Origin: SHZT01 sp945889655
GTDB lineage: Bacteria; Gemmatimonadota; Gemmatimonadetes; Gemmatimonadales; GWC2-71-9
NCBI GenBank assembly: GCA_945889655.1
Contig: CAMDCH010000130.1
Coordinates: forward strand, 1-7,255
Direction of reading: 5' to 3'
Length of the DNA stretch: 7,255 nucleotides
The stretch's first letter is position 1. Each line of letters opens with the position of its first letter. The translations under genes and the position numbers were made by a program. The notes beneath the pieces were generated by a model, which did no database searches, was not told the DNA's origin, and was given only the letters and a program-made list of their open reading frames with translations. Of the stretch, positions 6,248-7,255 are shown piece by piece.

Positions 6248-6269
6248 TACAACCGTCTAGCCGTCCTTT

Positions 6270-7255
6270 TCAGCTCACCCGCTGAACCTTCGGTGCTCCG
6301 TCCGGCCCATTATCCCAGTCCTGGGCGGAACTGATATTCGGCATTCCCCACTGGTGGCCGTTCCACCCATCAAATCCGTCCATCTTGAAGGCCCAGAAGC
6401 CGGTCTTGAAATCGCTGATCACAATGAGCCCGTCGGCGTTACGGATGTCCACGCCCCAGGCACCGTTGAAGATGTTGCCCGGCTGCACCTGCGCGGCATT
6501 CCCGGCCTTGAGTCCCGTACCCAGGTTCACCCCCGAGAACGCCGCGCCCGCGCGCGTGTTGTAGTAGCCCACCGTGTACGGGTTGGTCGGGTCCATCATG
6601 TTGAAGACCTGGAGCCCGTCCTCGAAGGAGCCGACGAACACATATGGCCAGCGGATCTCGTGGTTGTGCGACCCCATGGTCCACGTTCCCTGCCACGCGC
6701 CGATCGGCCGGCCGATCGTCTTCGGCATGCTGTCCTTCGTCGGCTTGAGATCCCAGATCCTTATCGGCGACGGCGCGAACTCGGTCTGTGAGACCGCGTA
6801 GCGGCCATCCGGGGTCGCCTGGAACGTGTGCGCGAGGCTGAAGTTCGGGTTGAAGATCGAGGTGAGCAGCTTCGCTTCCTCGGGCTTCGAGACGTCGTAC
6901 ACCACGTAGAACGTCCCCCCGGCGCCGTAGAGCTTGTCCTGCTTGGTCGTTGGATCATACGCGACGTAGTAGTCGTGATAGCCGGCCATCCGGCCGTTGG
7001 TCTCGAGACCCGGCACCTTGCCGAGCAGTCCCTGGCTCGAGTCCTTCGCCAGGAACCGGGCCATGTCGTAGCCGTTCGCCCCGCCACGGGTGGTCGTGAA
7101 GAGCAGCGTGCGTCCGTCGGAGTGCTTGTACGGGTAGAGCGTGTGGAATCCGCCCGGCGCCTCGGGCGCGCGGATCCGCCCAACTTCCTTCACCTTGCTG
7201 GTATCGGGCAGGCCGGTCACGTCGAAAACAATCGCGCCGACTTCCGTATCGGGAC
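6270..7255 (-). CDS. LVIVD-repeat beta-propeller protein (paralogue 2), N-terminus beyond right edge
   Basis: Partial gene: 327 codons plus the stop are visible, and the frame stays open to the last base. It reads PDTEVGAIVFDVTGLPDTSK at the edge, which aligns with ELGAIFFDVTGLPDTTK in the neighbouring paralogue. About 180 N-terminal residues, including any signal peptide, should therefore lie outside. A GTG at 7220 is internal and not a real start. The propeller units and the histidine-containing motifs are shared (GGFH, YKHSDG, GYHDYY, AHTF, HNHEIRWPYVFVG). The last 45 aligned residues from GLIV to NGPDG match the paralogue at 38 positions. One difference is a loop after NPYTVGYYNT that is about 19 residues longer (AGAAFSGVNLGTGLKAGNAA and on). 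The pair looks like an old tandem duplication. Function unknown; probably extracytoplasmic like its partner. Confidence 0.88.
   Translation of the reverse strand, partial: PDTEVGAIVFDVTGLPDTSKVKEVGRIRAPEAPGGFHTLYPYKHSDGRTLLFTTTRGGANGYDMARFLAKDSSQGLLGKVPGLETNGRMAGYHDYYVAYDPTTKQDKLYGAGGTFYVVYDVSKPEEAKLLTSIFNPNFSLAHTFQATPDGRYAVSQTEFAPSPIRIWDLKPTKDSMPKTIGRPIGAWQGTWTMGSHNHEIRWPYVFVGSFEDGLQVFNMMDPTNPYTVGYYNTRAGAAFSGVNLGTGLKAGNAAQVQPGNIFNGAWGVDIRNADGLIVISDFKTGFWAFKMDGFDGWNGHQWGMPNISSAQDWDNGPDGAPKVQRVS

Overview
The window is high-GC bacterial chromosome with tightly packed genes. The mix suggests a Gram-negative bacterium: a YbbAP-type ABC exporter with a TesA-like esterase, a predicted lipoprotein, and two secreted LVIVD-type propeller proteins. 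Gemmatimonadota or a similar soil/sediment phylum is my best guess from tandem LVIVD proteins and codon bias. No rRNA or marker gene is present to prove it. I see no tRNA, rRNA, CRISPR array, integrase or transposase.

Layout. (1) 1-3182, minus strand: an ABC exporter made of an ATPase (ybbA-like, 2502-3182) and a large FtsX/MacB-type permease (ybbP-like, 2505 running off the left edge). The two are joined by a 4-bp ATGA overlap. (2) 3181-3906, plus strand: a TesA-like SGNH-hydrolase lipoprotein, divergent from the ATPase. The two start codons overlap inside one CATG. This tesA/ybbA/ybbP arrangement also occurs in E. coli, so the three genes probably work together on envelope lipids or other hydrophobic esters. 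(3) 3984-4607, plus strand: a short fumarylacetoacetate-hydrolase-fold enzyme, probably an acylpyruvase or oxaloacetate decarboxylase-like protein. (4) 4608-4786: a convergent gap filled mostly by one long imperfect palindrome. (5) 4787-6199 and 6270 to the right edge, minus strand: two tandem paralogues of a secreted LVIVD-repeat beta-propeller protein, 70 bp apart.

The genes are of known families. The unusual material is the repeat DNA between and inside them: a 137-nt hairpin element between the convergent genes; a 31-bp hairpin built from GTGAGAA heptads between the esterase and the FAH gene, with a related stretch at the FAH 3' end; and a pair of mutually inverted REP-like hairpins translated as part of the lipoprotein linker. 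I see no clear new multi-gene system. The strongest leads are these palindromic elements and the LVIVD pair of unknown function.
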